A stretch of DNA of 28,675 nucleotides, from the NCBI GenBank assembly GCA_000436795.1, contig HF993233.1:1-28675 (forward strand), given 5' to 3'. The position numbers were made by a program, and so were the translations under genes. The notes under the pieces were generated by a model. The model worked only from the letters and a program-made list of their open reading frames with translations. It was not told the origin of the DNA and did not search any database. Origin of the DNA: Bacteroides sp. CAG:1076. Its GTDB lineage: Bacteria; Bacteroidota; Bacteroidia; Bacteroidales; Bacteroidaceae. Below are positions 8,197 through 15,132 of the stretch, piece by piece; the first letter of the stretch is position 1, and each line of letters begins with the position of its first letter.

Positions 8197-8232
8197 ATAG
8201 ATTTTATCTATGCAAAGATAGAAAAAAGCTGT
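8197..8232. promoter_or_regulatory. Predicted OxyR operator
   Basis: ATAGATTTTATCTAT at 8197-8211 matches the classical OxyR half-site ATAGnTnnnAnCTAT at every fixed position. A weaker second copy, ATAGAAAAAAGCTGT, lies at 8218-8232. The offset is 21 bases; in E. coli it is 22. The site covers the oxyR -7 element, so it would fit autoregulation; an effect on the divergent thioredoxin genes is possible. Confidence 0.6.
8213..8220 (-). promoter_or_regulatory. -7 promoter element for oxyR
   Basis: Plus-strand CAAAGATA reads TATCTTTG, a full match to TAnnTTTG, with a predicted start about 16 bases before the oxyR ATG at 8190. It lies within the predicted OxyR operator. No -33 TTTG is seen. Confidence 0.7.
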
Positions 8233-8303
8233 TGTAAACCTTTCTTGTGCATTGTATTTTTGCATCAGTAACAAATACCTCATGTTCATAAAACATAACA
8301 GCA

Positions 8304-8332
8304 TTTGTTCCGTAAATGAAATATAAACTTTA
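8304..8332 (+). promoter_or_regulatory. Possible activator-dependent promoter for the thioredoxin genes
   Basis: A TTTG at 8304-8307 is followed, 17 bases later, by AAACTTTA (8325-8332), which matches the -7 consensus poorly. A weak -7 would fit a promoter needing an activator such as OxyR, but no OxyR half-site is visible next to it. Confidence 0.3.
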
Positions 8333-8346
8333 AACATTGATTGAAT

Positions 8347-8709
8347 ATGAAAGCTGTAAATCTTACAAAGGCCGATTTCTTGGCAAAAGTGGCAAACTAT
8401 GAAGCAAATCCTGAATGGAAATTTCTGGGTGAACGCCCGGCAATAATTGATTTTTATGCGACTTGGTGCGGTCCGTGCAAGATGCTGGCTCCCGTGCTGG
8501 AGGAAATAGCTGAAGAATATGCCGGCCGGGTGGATGTATATAAAGTAAATGTGGATGAAGAAGAGGAGCTGGCTGCTCTTTTCAGAATCAGGACTGTGCC
8601 TACTTTACTTTTTGTTCCGATGACAGGTGCACCGCAGATGGCGCAGGGAGCATTGCCTAAGAAGACATTGGTGGAAGCCATTCAGAATGTTTTGCTGGAG
8701 GGTAAATAA
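8347..8709 (+). CDS. Thioredoxin (cytoplasmic)
   Basis: A 120-residue thioredoxin fold with the WCGPC active site at residues 40-44 (FYATWCGPCKM), the cis-proline in RTVPTL, and no signal peptide. It reduces protein disulfides using electrons from thioredoxin reductase. About 20 residues precede the core, including NYEANPEWKFLGERPAIIDFYA, which is shared with the next gene and marks the two as paralogs. The start is ATG 8347; an in-frame TTG at 8341 was discarded. It lies head to head with oxyR and 25 bases before a second thioredoxin gene, probably in one transcript. Confidence 0.93.
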   Translation: MKAVNLTKADFLAKVANYEANPEWKFLGERPAIIDFYATWCGPCKMLAPVLEEIAEEYAGRVDVYKVNVDEEEELAALFRIRTVPTLLFVPMTGAPQMAQGALPKKTLVEAIQNVLLEGK

Positions 8710-8734
8710 ATATTACATTAAAAGTGAATTTTAC

Positions 8735-9160
8735 ATGAAAAAGATATTTTTGTTATTGGTGTCCGTTTTTATGATCGGATGCATGGCTTACGGAGAGAAC
8801 GGGCAGGTGGTTCATGTCACAAAATCGGAATTCATCGAGAAGGTTTACGATTATGAAAAAAATCCGGATAAGTGGGTATATAAAGGAACGAAGCCGGCAA
8901 TTGTCGATTTTTATGCCGACTGGTGCGGCCCTTGCCGCAGACTGTCGCCTGTACTGGAGAAACTGGCGGAAAAATATAAAGACAAGATTGTGATATACAA
9001 GGTCAATACCGACAAGGAACGTGAACTTGCTGCTGCTTTCGGTATAACCAGTTTGCCCACACTTGTTTTCATTCCGATGGATGGAAAGCCTCAGGCCTCG
9101 CAAGGTGCCTTGCCGGAGGAAGTTTTGGAAAAAGGGATTAATGAAGTCCTTTTGAAATAA
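8735..9160 (+). CDS. Exported thioredoxin-fold protein, possibly a lipoprotein
   Basis: A 141-residue paralog of the preceding thioredoxin with an added signal sequence (MKKIFLLLVSVFMIGCMAYG). The FMIGC segment could be a lipobox; otherwise cleavage after AYG would release it to the periplasm. The core has FYADWCGPCRRL and the cis-proline in TSLPTL. DYEKNPDKWVYKGTKPAIVDFYA parallels the cytoplasmic copy. It probably handles thiol-disulfide exchange outside the inner membrane. The start is ATG 8735; the frame stays open far upstream inside the first thioredoxin gene, but there is no signal peptide in that extension. A strong hairpin follows at 9228-9282. Confidence 0.9.
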   Translation: MKKIFLLLVSVFMIGCMAYGENGQVVHVTKSEFIEKVYDYEKNPDKWVYKGTKPAIVDFYADWCGPCRRLSPVLEKLAEKYKDKIVIYKVNTDKERELAAAFGITSLPTLVFIPMDGKPQASQGALPEEVLEKGINEVLLK

Positions 9161-9227
9161 TGAAAGCGACATACCGGATACTTACCGGTGCGTAATAACT
9201 ATATTGGGGATAAATTGACAGAAAGGT

Positions 9228-9290
9228 GATCCCTCTGCTACCGACCTTGAGTTCATGATGAAGAGGCGGGAGCAGAGGGATCTCTTTGTT
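9228..9290 (+). terminator. Terminator after the thioredoxin pair
   Basis: A perfect 12-bp stem, GATCCCTCTGCT with AGCAGAGGGATC (9228-9239 and 9271-9282), encloses a 31-base loop and is followed by TCTTTGTT. It lies between convergent genes and may serve both. Confidence 0.75.
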
Positions 9291-9838
9291 TAGTTGCCTG
9301 AAGGAGAATATGTCTGTAAAAACATCTTATCGAGCAGTTCTATGCCTGAAGCTGTCTTGAATATTGTTTGTCTAACTTTTCTAATAGCTTCGAGCGGAAG
9401 ATTGTCTTCATAAATATTTACCAGAAAATCCGCTTCTACCAGAATCTGGTGGTCTATTGCCGTAATATCATGGTATGTGTGGTGATGTCCTACCAGCCAG
9501 CAGATACGTTCTGTCTGCTTTGGGGTGAAGCCTCCAGTTTCTGACAAAATATTTTTAGCAACGGCCGGACCTTCGAGTTCTTGATGTTTACCGTCGCATG
9601 TACCATATTTCTTTTCGCAGATATGGATTCCGATGTCGTGTACGATGGCAGCCGCTTCAAGAATGAACAACACCTCGGGAGCAAGTTGTTCGGACATTCC
9701 AATCAGTCGGGCAAAGTAATGTACTTTTATGAGGTGCTGTATACGTTTGGGGTCGCCTTCATCGTAACACATAGTCCGGATTGCCAGTTCGTTCAGTCTT
9801 GTCTGCATCGTGTCTGGTTTCGTTGTATCAGTATTCAT
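9290..9838 (-). CDS. HD-domain phosphohydrolase family protein
   Basis: A 182-residue protein with the metal-binding HD layout: His35 or His40 in HLIKVHYFARLIG, His67-Asp68 in AAAIVHDIGIH, a histidine cluster in VGHHHTYHD (118-120, 123), and Asp137 in LVEADFLVNI. HD enzymes hydrolyse phosphate esters such as nucleotides; the substrate cannot be told from this sequence. It lies 37 bases after the kinase gene on the same strand and may be co-transcribed. A second ATG at 9808 is a possible start, since a -7-like TATATTTA (minus strand, 9848-9855) is very close to 9838. Confidence 0.85.
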   Translation of the reverse strand: MNTDTTKPDTMQTRLNELAIRTMCYDEGDPKRIQHLIKVHYFARLIGMSEQLAPEVLFILEAAAIVHDIGIHICEKKYGTCDGKHQELEGPAVAKNILSETGGFTPKQTERICWLVGHHHTYHDITAIDHQILVEADFLVNIYEDNLPLEAIRKVRQTIFKTASGIELLDKMFLQTYSPSGN

Positions 9839-9875
9839 ATTCTATGGTAAATATAGTTAACAATATATTTTCTCG

Positions 9876-10742
9876 TTAAATTGTGTACTGCTCTACTTGT
9901 ATGGCTGCTGCATACTGGATATCTTCTTTCAGGAAATTGCTTAAATTCTCGTAAAACGGATAAACAGGACCATATCCAGAGCCGAACTTGACATTAGAGC
10001 CATAGAGAATAGCGTTGTAGATAAAGTTTTCCGCCTTGTCGACAGCCGTGTTCATGTCATATCCTCTTGCCAGATAAGTGGCTATAGAAGAAGCAAACGT
10101 GTCACCTGTACCATTTACGTTCTTGGTCTGTATGCGTGCCTTCTTGTACACCTTGAAGCACTTGTTGGCGGGATTGTAGTACACGTCAATCAAATAATCT
10201 CCGTCTTCGATGGATTTGACGATAACGCAGTTTCCCCATTTGCTCAGCTCGGGGATATATTCCTTCATGTTATCCTTTGTCAGGCTCTTTCCCAATAGCA
10301 AATCCGCCTCTCTCCGGTTGGGCGTAATGATGGTAGAGTGGGGGAAAAGATGATCCTTATAGGCCTGAATCGCGTCGTCCTGCAACAACTTGTCACCGGC
10401 TGACGATACCATGACAGGGTCTATCACAATAGGTATGGTTTGTTTCTCTATTACTTCTCCGATAGCTACTACCAGTTCCTTGGAATAAAGCATGCCCGTC
10501 TTGATACAATCGGCGCCTACATCCTCCAGAAACGAATACGCCTGATCGGTTACCATTTTAGGGGGAATCGTGTGTATGCTTTTTACCTTGATTGTGTCTT
10601 CATCGACGATGCATGTAATGGCACCGGCAGCGTAGCCTCCACATGCCGAAACCGATTTGATGTCGGCCTGCATGCCCGCTGTACCCAGCGGTTCACTTCC
10701 GGCAATCAGAAAAACCTTGTAAAGCTTGTTGGTTAAGTCCAT
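9876..10742 (-). CDS. Hydroxymethylpyrimidine or pyridoxal kinase of the ThiD/PdxK type
   Basis: A 288-residue ribokinase-fold vitamin kinase. The N-terminal IAGSEPLGTAGMQADIKS corresponds to the ThiD motif GSDxSGGAGIQADLK, with Glu for Asp and the glycine pair altered. VIDPVMVSSAGDKLL and TPNRREADLLLG are family hallmarks. The anion hole and base motif is NGTGDTF, with Asp as in pyridoxal kinases, where ThiD enzymes usually have GTGCT. So it may phosphorylate pyridoxal or related B6 vitamers, HMP, or both. No thiamine or B6 biosynthesis gene lies beside it, and I see no TPP riboswitch in its leader. It is divergent from the ADP-ribosylglycohydrolase fusion. Confidence 0.85.
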   Translation of the reverse strand: MDLTNKLYKVFLIAGSEPLGTAGMQADIKSVSACGGYAAGAITCIVDEDTIKVKSIHTIPPKMVTDQAYSFLEDVGADCIKTGMLYSKELVVAIGEVIEKQTIPIVIDPVMVSSAGDKLLQDDAIQAYKDHLFPHSTIITPNRREADLLLGKSLTKDNMKEYIPELSKWGNCVIVKSIEDGDYLIDVYYNPANKCFKVYKKARIQTKNVNGTGDTFASSIATYLARGYDMNTAVDKAENFIYNAILYGSNVKFGSGYGPVYPFYENLSNFLKEDIQYAAAIQVEQYTI

Positions 10743-10818
10743 TCTTTTAAATCTAATAATTATACTCGAAAGCTGTCTGGGTATGACAGGCTGTCGGCCT
10801 CGTTTAAGTTCTCTTTAG

Positions 10819-10834
10819 TTTGCATGCAAAGTAA
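10819..10834 (-). promoter_or_regulatory. -7 element and palindrome upstream of the vitamin-kinase gene
   Basis: On the minus strand TTACTTTG (10827-10834) matches the -7 consensus at seven of eight bases, about 85 bases before the ATG at 10742. It overlaps the perfect 12-base palindrome TTTGCATGCAAA (10819-10830), which may be an operator or partly a by-product of the promoter sequence. Confidence 0.4.
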
Positions 10835-10930
10835 AGAAATATCGGGTCTTGATAGATACTTGGAATGTCACATTAACATAAATTTAAATAATTAAAAATG
10901 GTGGAAATGCATTTCTTTGGCATGTTTTAT

Positions 10931-10982
10931 GACAAATAGTACGTATTATTTGTCGGAATGGAAGAAAATTTCTTTACATTTG
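10931..10982 (+). promoter_or_regulatory. Promoter with inverted-repeat operator for the ADP-ribosylglycohydrolase fusion gene
   Basis: The -7 element TACATTTG (10975-10982) fully matches TAnnTTTG, and a TTTG at 10949-10952 stands 22 bases upstream. The perfect inverted repeat GACAAATA/TATTTGTC (10931-10938 and 10947-10954, 8-base spacer) covers the -33 box. A regulator bound there would compete with RNA polymerase. Confidence 0.5.
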
Positions 10983-11005
10983 TATGATCTTTAAAATATC
11001 ATGCT

Positions 11006-12277
11006 ATGTTAGGTGCAGTTCTTGGTGATGTTGTTGGTTCCGTATATGAGTTCCACAATACCCGCGATTACGGTTTTCAGATGTTTTCTCCTTCCAGTAA
11101 TTATACAGACGATACCGTCATGACCATGGCGGTAGCCGATTGGGCGATGAAGTGTAAGGCAGCAGGTGATACGGTTTACCCACATCAGTTGCTGGAAGAA
11201 TGTATGGTAAAAATAGCGAACTCCTATCCTTGTCCGATGGGTGGTTACGGAGGCAAGTTCCGTCTGTGGCTCTTTCATCCTCAAAGCCTGACAGACGACA
11301 CAACCGGAAAGCCGGCAGTACGTCGGTGTCCTTACAACTCTTGGGGAAACGGCTCAGCCATGCGAGTTTCATCCGTAGGCTGGCTGTTCGATACGTTGGA
11401 AGAAACCGAGAGAGTAGCTGGTATCTCGGCTTCCATTACGCACAATCATCCCGAAGGAATAAAGGGTGCGCAGGCAGTAGCGGCAGCTGTCTATCTGGCA
11501 CGTACCGGCAGTGGGAAAGAAGAAATCAAACAATATATTGAAAAACGGTTCGGTTACAACCTGAATGAAAGCTGGGAGCATTTGCATCAGACCTACCGTT
11601 GGGATTCGAGTTGTCAGGGCACGGTTCCGCAGGCACTGATTGCTTTTCTCGAAAGCAAGGACATGGAGAGTGCCGTTCGGCTGGCGGTTTCCATAGGAGG
11701 CGACAGCGATACACTGGCCTGCATCACGGGGGCAGTGGCTGAAGCATACTATCAGGAAATTCCCTCATCTATAGCAGACAAGGTACTTGCTCTGTTGCCT
11801 GAAGAATTTCTCAGCCTGCTGAAGCGGCTGGCTGAAGGGGCTTATGCTTCATGTTATGCGAAATATATAGCCGGACATACGCCGGTGAAAACCAGAGAGT
11901 GTACGCCCGACCGTATTTCTTCGCTGAAACCGGGTGAGATATTTGTCTTTGGTTCCAATCTGGCAGGGCATCACGGTGGAGGAGCTGCTCGGCTGGCCTA
12001 CGAAAGATTTGGAGCAAAGTGGGGGACAGGCGTTGGAATGACCGGACAATGTTACGCCATACCTACCATGCAGGGAGGAGTAGAAACCATCCGTCCCTAT
12101 GTAAAAGCTTTTATAGCATACGCCAAAGCACATCCGGAATACAAGTTTTGGGTAACCCGAATCGGTTGTGGAATAGCGGGATTTAAGGACAGAGAAATCG
12201 CTCCGTTGTTTGCCGATGCACTCGACGTGCCGAACATCATCCTTCCCAAGACCTTTTATGATGTACTGATGAAGTAA
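11006..12277 (+). CDS. ADP-ribosylglycohydrolase fused to a C-terminal macrodomain-like module
   Basis: A 423-residue, apparently cytoplasmic two-part protein. Residues 1 to about 285 are a DraG/ARH-type hydrolase: GAVLGDVVGSVYE, the metal-binding NYTDDT (Asp35, Asp36), GNGSAMR, and the second metal motif GGDSDT (231-236). Such enzymes remove ADP-ribose from proteins or small molecules. Residues about 305-423 form a second domain, starting EIFVFGSNLAGHHGGGAARLA, then YAIPTM and RIGCGIAGFKDREIAPLF. Its glycine-rich loop after an FGSN strand resembles A1S_2505-type phage or macrodomain-like proteins, so it may bind an ADP-ribose or nucleotide ligand; that is inference. No ADP-ribosyltransferase lies nearby. 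A promoter with an inverted repeat precedes it and a short terminator follows. Confidence 0.85.
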   Translation: MLGAVLGDVVGSVYEFHNTRDYGFQMFSPSSNYTDDTVMTMAVADWAMKCKAAGDTVYPHQLLEECMVKIANSYPCPMGGYGGKFRLWLFHPQSLTDDTTGKPAVRRCPYNSWGNGSAMRVSSVGWLFDTLEETERVAGISASITHNHPEGIKGAQAVAAAVYLARTGSGKEEIKQYIEKRFGYNLNESWEHLHQTYRWDSSCQGTVPQALIAFLESKDMESAVRLAVSIGGDSDTLACITGAVAEAYYQEIPSSIADKVLALLPEEFLSLLKRLAEGAYASCYAKYIAGHTPVKTRECTPDRISSLKPGEIFVFGSNLAGHHGGGAARLAYERFGAKWGTGVGMTGQCYAIPTMQGGVETIRPYVKAFIAYAKAHPEYKFWVTRIGCGIAGFKDREIAPLFADALDVPNIILPKTFYDVLMK

Positions 12278-12306
12278 TGACGGATAAAGCATGCAGAGAA
12301 ACCCTC

Positions 12307-12328
12307 AAAAACGTCGGCACGTTTTTTT
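12307..12328 (+). terminator. Terminator after the ADP-ribosylglycohydrolase gene
   Basis: An 8-bp stem, AAAAACGT with ACGTTTTT around a CGGC loop, is followed directly by more T, 30 bases after the stop codon. Confidence 0.65.
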
Positions 12329-12329
12329 A

Positions 12330-12363
12330 TTTTTTGTACAAAAAAAATTAGAATTTGTACAAA
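12330..12363. repeat. Two TGTACA-centred palindromes 21 bases apart
   Basis: A 16-base palindrome centred on TGTACA (12330-12345) and a 10-base one, TTTGTACAAA (12354-12363), have centres exactly 21 bases apart. They lie between a terminator and the promoter of the PH-domain gene and may be a regulator-binding site. Confidence 0.4.
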
Positions 12364-12413
12364 AACAAAACGGCTTTTCAGCATAATTATTGGTTAATCT
12401 GCTATTTTTCGTT

Positions 12414-12421
12414 TATCTTTC
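12414..12421 (+). promoter_or_regulatory. -7 promoter element for the PH-domain gene
   Basis: TATCTTTC matches TAnnTTTG at seven of eight bases, 40 bases before the ATG at 12462. A TTGG at 12390-12393 is the best -33 candidate. Confidence 0.45.
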
Positions 12422-12461
12422 CGACGGAATAAGATTTAAAATAACAGCAATAAAATCAACT

Positions 12462-12836
12462 ATGGGAATAATGAACGCAATTTTCGGCAATGTATCCGAA
12501 ATGGATATTGCCGGTTTACAAAAAGAATTCGGAGCGCTGCTTTGCGACGGAGAGCATATTGAAAGAGCTTATAAGCTGATCAGGGATAAATGGGTATTTA
12601 CCAATAAACGTCTGATTATTCAGGATATTCAGGGAGTGACAGGTAAAAAAAGAGAATATCTGTCTGTGCCATATCGTTCCATCGAACGTTTTTCGGTAGA
12701 AACAGCCGGAACATTTGATATGGATGCAGAGATGAAAATCTGGATAAGGGGAAGTGAAGAACCTTTGGAACAGAACTTCGGCAGGGATTCGAACATTATT
12801 GAGATACAACGGGTATTGGCACAATATGTGCTGTAA
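12462..12836 (+). CDS. Bacterial PH-domain protein (bPH_1, YvbH-like)
   Basis: A 124-residue soluble protein that is essentially one bacterial pleckstrin-homology domain. The conserved stretches are clear: GEHIERAYKLIRDKWVFTNKRLI, the GKKREYLSVPYRSIERFSVE core, and AGTFDMDAEMKIWIRG. Homologs of this size occur in Firmicutes and Bacteroidetes; the function is poorly known. The start is ATG 12462 (MGIMNAIFGN), matching the family N-terminus; the longer frame from 12390 crosses the promoter. It stands alone between a terminator and the RSH gene. Confidence 0.9.
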   Translation: MGIMNAIFGNVSEMDIAGLQKEFGALLCDGEHIERAYKLIRDKWVFTNKRLIIQDIQGVTGKKREYLSVPYRSIERFSVETAGTFDMDAEMKIWIRGSEEPLEQNFGRDSNIIEIQRVLAQYVL

Positions 12837-12981
12837 CGTCAGTTGTGATTTCTATTAAGTCTGACAGAAAACAAGTTGCAGAGTTTAGCTTTTGGATATA
12901 AGTTGGACAGGACAACCAGATTACGCTGAAATAATCGAGGTAAAATTCCTTGATATATTATAAAAAAACAAAATAAAAAAG

Positions 12982-12989
12982 TAATTTTG
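12982..12989 (+). promoter_or_regulatory. -7 promoter element for the RSH gene
   Basis: TAATTTTG fully matches TAnnTTTG, 38 bases before the ATG at 13028. No -33 TTTG is visible. Confidence 0.6.
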
Positions 12990-13027
12990 TATGGGATAAT
13001 CGAAAAAATACACAATACATACAAATT

Positions 13028-14896
13028 ATGGACGACTATATTGCTCATATTAATGAAAGTGTCAGCCAGTTGTTTCATTTCTTGGAATCAAGGGTATCGG
13101 CCGAAGATATGAAACGCATTCGTGCAGCATACGCTTTGGCTGCCGAAGCACATAAGAACCAGAAACGCAAGACCGGTGAACCTTATATCATCCACCCTAT
13201 TGCGGTGGCTCGTATTGTGGCTGAAGAACTTGAACTGGGAACCAATCCGATAATTGCCGCTTTCTTACATGACGTAGTGGAAGATACTCCTTATACCATC
13301 GAAGATATCCGTCAACGTTTTGGAGATGACGTGGCTTTTCTTGTAGGTGTGGTAACCAAACAGAAGAAAGAGCGGTATGAGCGTTCTAAACAAGTCGACA
13401 ATTTTCGGCAGATTCTGGCTTCCGTACAGTATGATGTGCGTGCGATACTGATCAAGTTGGCCGACCGGCTTCATAATATGCGGACACTGGATAGCATGAG
13501 TCCTGATAAACAGATGAAGATTGCTGGGGAAACGGATTATTTCTATGCTCCTTTGGCAAATAGACTGGGATTGTATCATGTGAAAACGGAGTTGGAAAAT
13601 CTTTCATTCAATTACCGATGTCCGCGAGAATATAGACATCTTCAGTTGTTACAGCAAAAGGAAGAGGCGGCGGAACTTGTGCATATCAATGAATTTATAG
13701 CTAAAATCGAGGCGTTGTTGAAGGAGAACGGTATTCAGGCGCGTACAGAACTTCGGAACCGCATGCCTTATAGTATCTGGCGGAAAATGCAGTCGAAAGG
13801 ATGCGATTTCAATCATGTAGACGGTAAACATTATATACGTATTATTTATGATGCTCCTAATCTGCATGAAGAAAAGAAAGAGAGTCTTCATATTTATGCC
13901 GTGCTTACCGATAACTTCAAGGAGCGTCCGGGAAGTGTGTCTAATTATATCAATGCCCCCAAGGAAAATGGTTATCAGAGTTTCCATGTCAAGCTGCTGA
14001 ATGCACAGGGCGGATGGGAGGAAATGCATATTTCTTCGGAGAGGATGGTTCGTAATTCTCGTCTTGGCTGTACGGCAGAACGGACGGAGGATAATGTGAA
14101 GGCATGGCTGGAGAAATTTAAGTTGTTGTTGCAAGATGTAGCCAATAGTAGTGAGATTGATTATATGGACGGTGTGACTGCGTCTTTCTACAACGATGAT
14201 ATCATGGTTTTCACACCTCAGGGTAGGGGGATTATCCTGCCCAAAGGGGCAATTGCTCTGGATTTTGCTTTTGAAATACACAGTAAGGTAGGACTTCATG
14301 CCCTCTATGCCCGTATAAACGGTAAGTTGTCGTCTGTGAAAACGGTACTACACCGTGGGGATTGCGTAGAAATAGGTACTTCGGAAGATGCTGTACCGGA
14401 TGCGGACTGGATAAATTATGTGCTGACATACAAGGCAAAACGTAATTTGCGTAATTACTTGGTAAACCGTTCTACCATTCCGTATAAGCGGTGTACCTGT
14501 TGCCATCCATTGCCGGGTGATGAGGTTATTGGATTTAAAGATACCGACGGACATATCACATTGCATAAGCGTAATTGTCCGACAGCAATCCGGCTGGCAT
14601 CAGAATACGGGGATTCTATCGTTGCTGTTAATTTCGAGGAAAATGAAAAGTTACTGTATCCGGTGCGAATCCGTATTCGTGGAGTAGACCGGTATCATTT
14701 GTTGAGCGATGTTGTGGCATGTGTGACGGAGCAGCAGAGCTTGTCTATCTCCAAATTGACCACAGTGACCATCGACCGTATTGTGGAAACTTCCATTGAC
14801 TTTGCTGTACATTCGGCAGAAGAATTACAGACAGCGATAGATATGATTTCCCGTATTCAGAACGTAGATGAGGTATTCAGAGTAAATATTGAGTAA
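13028..14896 (+). CDS. Long RSH-family (p)ppGpp hydrolase with a probably degenerate synthetase domain (SpoT-like)
   Basis: A 622-residue stringent-response enzyme, shorter than the usual 700-740. The HD hydrolase domain is complete: Arg47 in KRKTGEPYIIHP, His56, His81-Asp82 with Glu85-Asp86 in FLHDVVEDT, and Asp146 and Asn150 in LADRLHNM. The synthetase domain follows (about 230-370). It keeps NGYQSFH (Tyr316, His320), but Gly266 stands where the family has the catalytic Asp of YDLLAVR, and the ExQIRT motif reads EMHISS. Next come a TGS domain (about 390-450), the Cys-rich CTCCHPLPGD with RNCP, and an ACT domain. It probably degrades alarmone; residual synthesis cannot be excluded. Another RSH would be expected elsewhere in the genome. 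Confidence 0.92.
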   Translation: MDDYIAHINESVSQLFHFLESRVSAEDMKRIRAAYALAAEAHKNQKRKTGEPYIIHPIAVARIVAEELELGTNPIIAAFLHDVVEDTPYTIEDIRQRFGDDVAFLVGVVTKQKKERYERSKQVDNFRQILASVQYDVRAILIKLADRLHNMRTLDSMSPDKQMKIAGETDYFYAPLANRLGLYHVKTELENLSFNYRCPREYRHLQLLQQKEEAAELVHINEFIAKIEALLKENGIQARTELRNRMPYSIWRKMQSKGCDFNHVDGKHYIRIIYDAPNLHEEKKESLHIYAVLTDNFKERPGSVSNYINAPKENGYQSFHVKLLNAQGGWEEMHISSERMVRNSRLGCTAERTEDNVKAWLEKFKLLLQDVANSSEIDYMDGVTASFYNDDIMVFTPQGRGIILPKGAIALDFAFEIHSKVGLHALYARINGKLSSVKTVLHRGDCVEIGTSEDAVPDADWINYVLTYKAKRNLRNYLVNRSTIPYKRCTCCHPLPGDEVIGFKDTDGHITLHKRNCPTAIRLASEYGDSIVAVNFEENEKLLYPVRIRIRGVDRYHLLSDVVACVTEQQSLSISKLTTVTIDRIVETSIDFAVHSAEELQTAIDMISRIQNVDEVFRVNIE

Positions 14897-15044
14897 TTGT
14901 ACGGTCTGATTTGAAATTAATCAATAAATTCATGATGCTGTCAGAAATATTTGATGTAATTTTAAAGAGTGTGTTTGTCGTAGGCTTACTGAAAAAATAC
15001 TTTTACATTTCTTTTGTCCGGATATTTAAAGTCATCGGATTATA

Positions 15045-15104
15045 TTTCTGCAAATATGAATACGGAATTTGTTGTTGATAATTTTGTACTCATATTTGCA
15101 GAAA
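15045..15104. repeat. 15-bp perfect inverted repeat
   Basis: TTTCTGCAAATATGA (15045-15059) returns as its exact reverse complement at 15090-15104, with a 30-base spacer. It is followed by a T-rich stretch, so it could be a terminator. It could also be a trace of a mobile-element end. Confidence 0.6.
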
Positions 15105-15132
15105 ATATTTTTATAGTGATGGAAAATGTCGC

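Noticed and set aside
8627..8734. Upstream extension of the second thioredoxin frame
   Set aside because: It lies in another frame of the first thioredoxin gene and would bury the signal peptide.
10743..10830. TPP riboswitch in the leader of the ThiD/PdxK-type kinase
   Set aside because: None of the conserved TPP elements (such as CTGAGA or ACCTGATC) occurs in the leader on the minus strand.
13649..14299. Minus-strand frame of 216 codons inside the RSH gene
   Set aside because: It is a shadow of the real gene on the other strand and has no recognisable motif.
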